From assembly GCA_016710115.1 (NCBI GenBank), contig JADJLN010000001.1:186001-250000 (forward strand): DNA of 64,000 nt. The letters run 5' to 3'. Made by a program: the position numbers and the translations under genes. The notes under the pieces are model-generated. The model saw only the letters and a program-made list of their open reading frames with translations. It was not told where the DNA came from and did not search any database. Source of the stretch: Saprospiraceae bacterium. Lineage in GTDB: Bacteria > Bacteroidota > Bacteroidia > Chitinophagales > Saprospiraceae. Below are positions 63,664 through 64,000 of the stretch, one piece after another (within the stretch, counting starts at the first letter, position 1; each line of letters starts with the position of its first letter).

Positions 63664-64000
63664 GCGAGATTCCCTGTTTCAATAGCAAATAATTGCTCCT
63701 CAAGCATCTCAATCCCCTGAATCGTATCCACATAATCAATGGGGCAGAACCTTTTAATACTGGAGATTTGTAAAACAGCCAATCATTGAATCGGGAAAAA
63801 TCTTCAAACACATAGATTCCCTTCCGAACGAATAAGATAAAAGCAATAAGCTTTTCTGATTTTTTTGAATCGATGGCTTTTTTCTCTTTTAATAAGAGTT
63901 GTATAGATCGTTCCCCAATGCCTAAAATTTCAGCCCACTTTTTATTGGAAAAATCAAATAGATTATAAACAACTCTAAAATCAGCATAGTCAATTCCATT
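63660..64000 (-). CDS. Xre/MbcA/ParS-type antitoxin, 5' end outside the window (frameshifted in this assembly)
   Basis: Read from the window edge, the frame gives about 110 residues: NGIDYADFRVVYNLFDFSNK, AEILGIGERSIQLLL (helix-turn-helix), a middle helix EKLIAFILFVRKGIYVFEDF, NDWLFYKSPVLKGSAP, and after one added G in the run at 63741-63744, IDYVDTIQGIEMLEEQLFA with stop at 63660. This is the DUF2384/Xre-like architecture of RES antitoxins (the toxin-binding domain at the C-terminus). The start lies beyond 64000. The gene is AT-rich compared with the rest of the window, which suggests horizontal acquisition with its toxin. Confidence 0.8.

Overview
The window looks like chromosomal sequence of a Bacteroidota bacterium, most likely from the Saprospiria/Chitinophagia side. 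The evidence is the set of lineage-typical proteins: a gliding-motility-associated C-terminal domain at the left edge, a type IX secretion (T9SS) sorting tail on the DUF1501 protein, an OMP_b-brl-type TonB-dependent receptor, a DUF1800/DUF1501 pair, signal-peptide TonB-C proteins, LVIVD lipoproteins and TIGR02757. No rRNA, tRNA, CRISPR, prophage or insertion sequence was recognised. The taxonomic placement is inference.

Layout: 1-6.8 kb holds the tail of a T9SS substrate, TIGR02757, a glycosyltransferase, TerC, PBP1A and YjbQ. 6.8-11.5 kb is a tight plus-strand run: BamA-like barrel, NadK, cyclase-type hydrolase, TPR membrane protein, TsaB. 11.7-14.5 kb has two paralogous ArsR regulators, LspA, a LytTR protein and RecX. 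14.7-21.9 kb has a TonB-dependent receptor, DUF429, a thioredoxin-like protein, a CNNM/CorC transporter and a membrane-anchored patatin. 22.3-30 kb carries ferritin, two TonB-C proteins bracketing DUF1800-DUF1501, then two LVIVD lipoproteins with a barrel protein. 30-43 kb is mostly minus-strand housekeeping and envelope genes: ClpS, peroxiredoxin, phytase-like esterase, YdeI, isoprenoid-type enzyme, META lipoprotein, YeiH, acetyltransferases, UspA, and an SGNH-MBOAT acylation pair. 43.5-47.5 kb has tandem polyphosphate kinases 2 and ThrS. 47.5-63 kb has an ArsR-SRPBCC-VOC set, PlsC, QueD, DUF389, an M48 protease, a SIMPL protein, FKBP, a degenerate GH13 protein, LysE, and a CvpA-DinB-NRDE-ATP-grasp operon. 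The right edge is an AT-rich RES/Xre toxin-antitoxin pair.

Two window-wide observations matter most. First, at least thirteen conserved genes are interrupted by single-base frameshifts, mostly at short homopolymers where adding one base restores a good family sequence; this looks like consensus error in a long-read assembly and not decay, so each such gene is annotated over its full span. Second, four intergenic regions consist of degenerate tandem repeats with a strict 7-bp period (for example GTTCCTC, GACTTCC, GACAACC, TTGAACC), two of them carrying small palindromic hairpins. They are the most unusual DNA-level structure here. The GH13-family protein at 56.7-58.5 kb has lost nearly all catalytic residues and is a good pseudoenzyme candidate.
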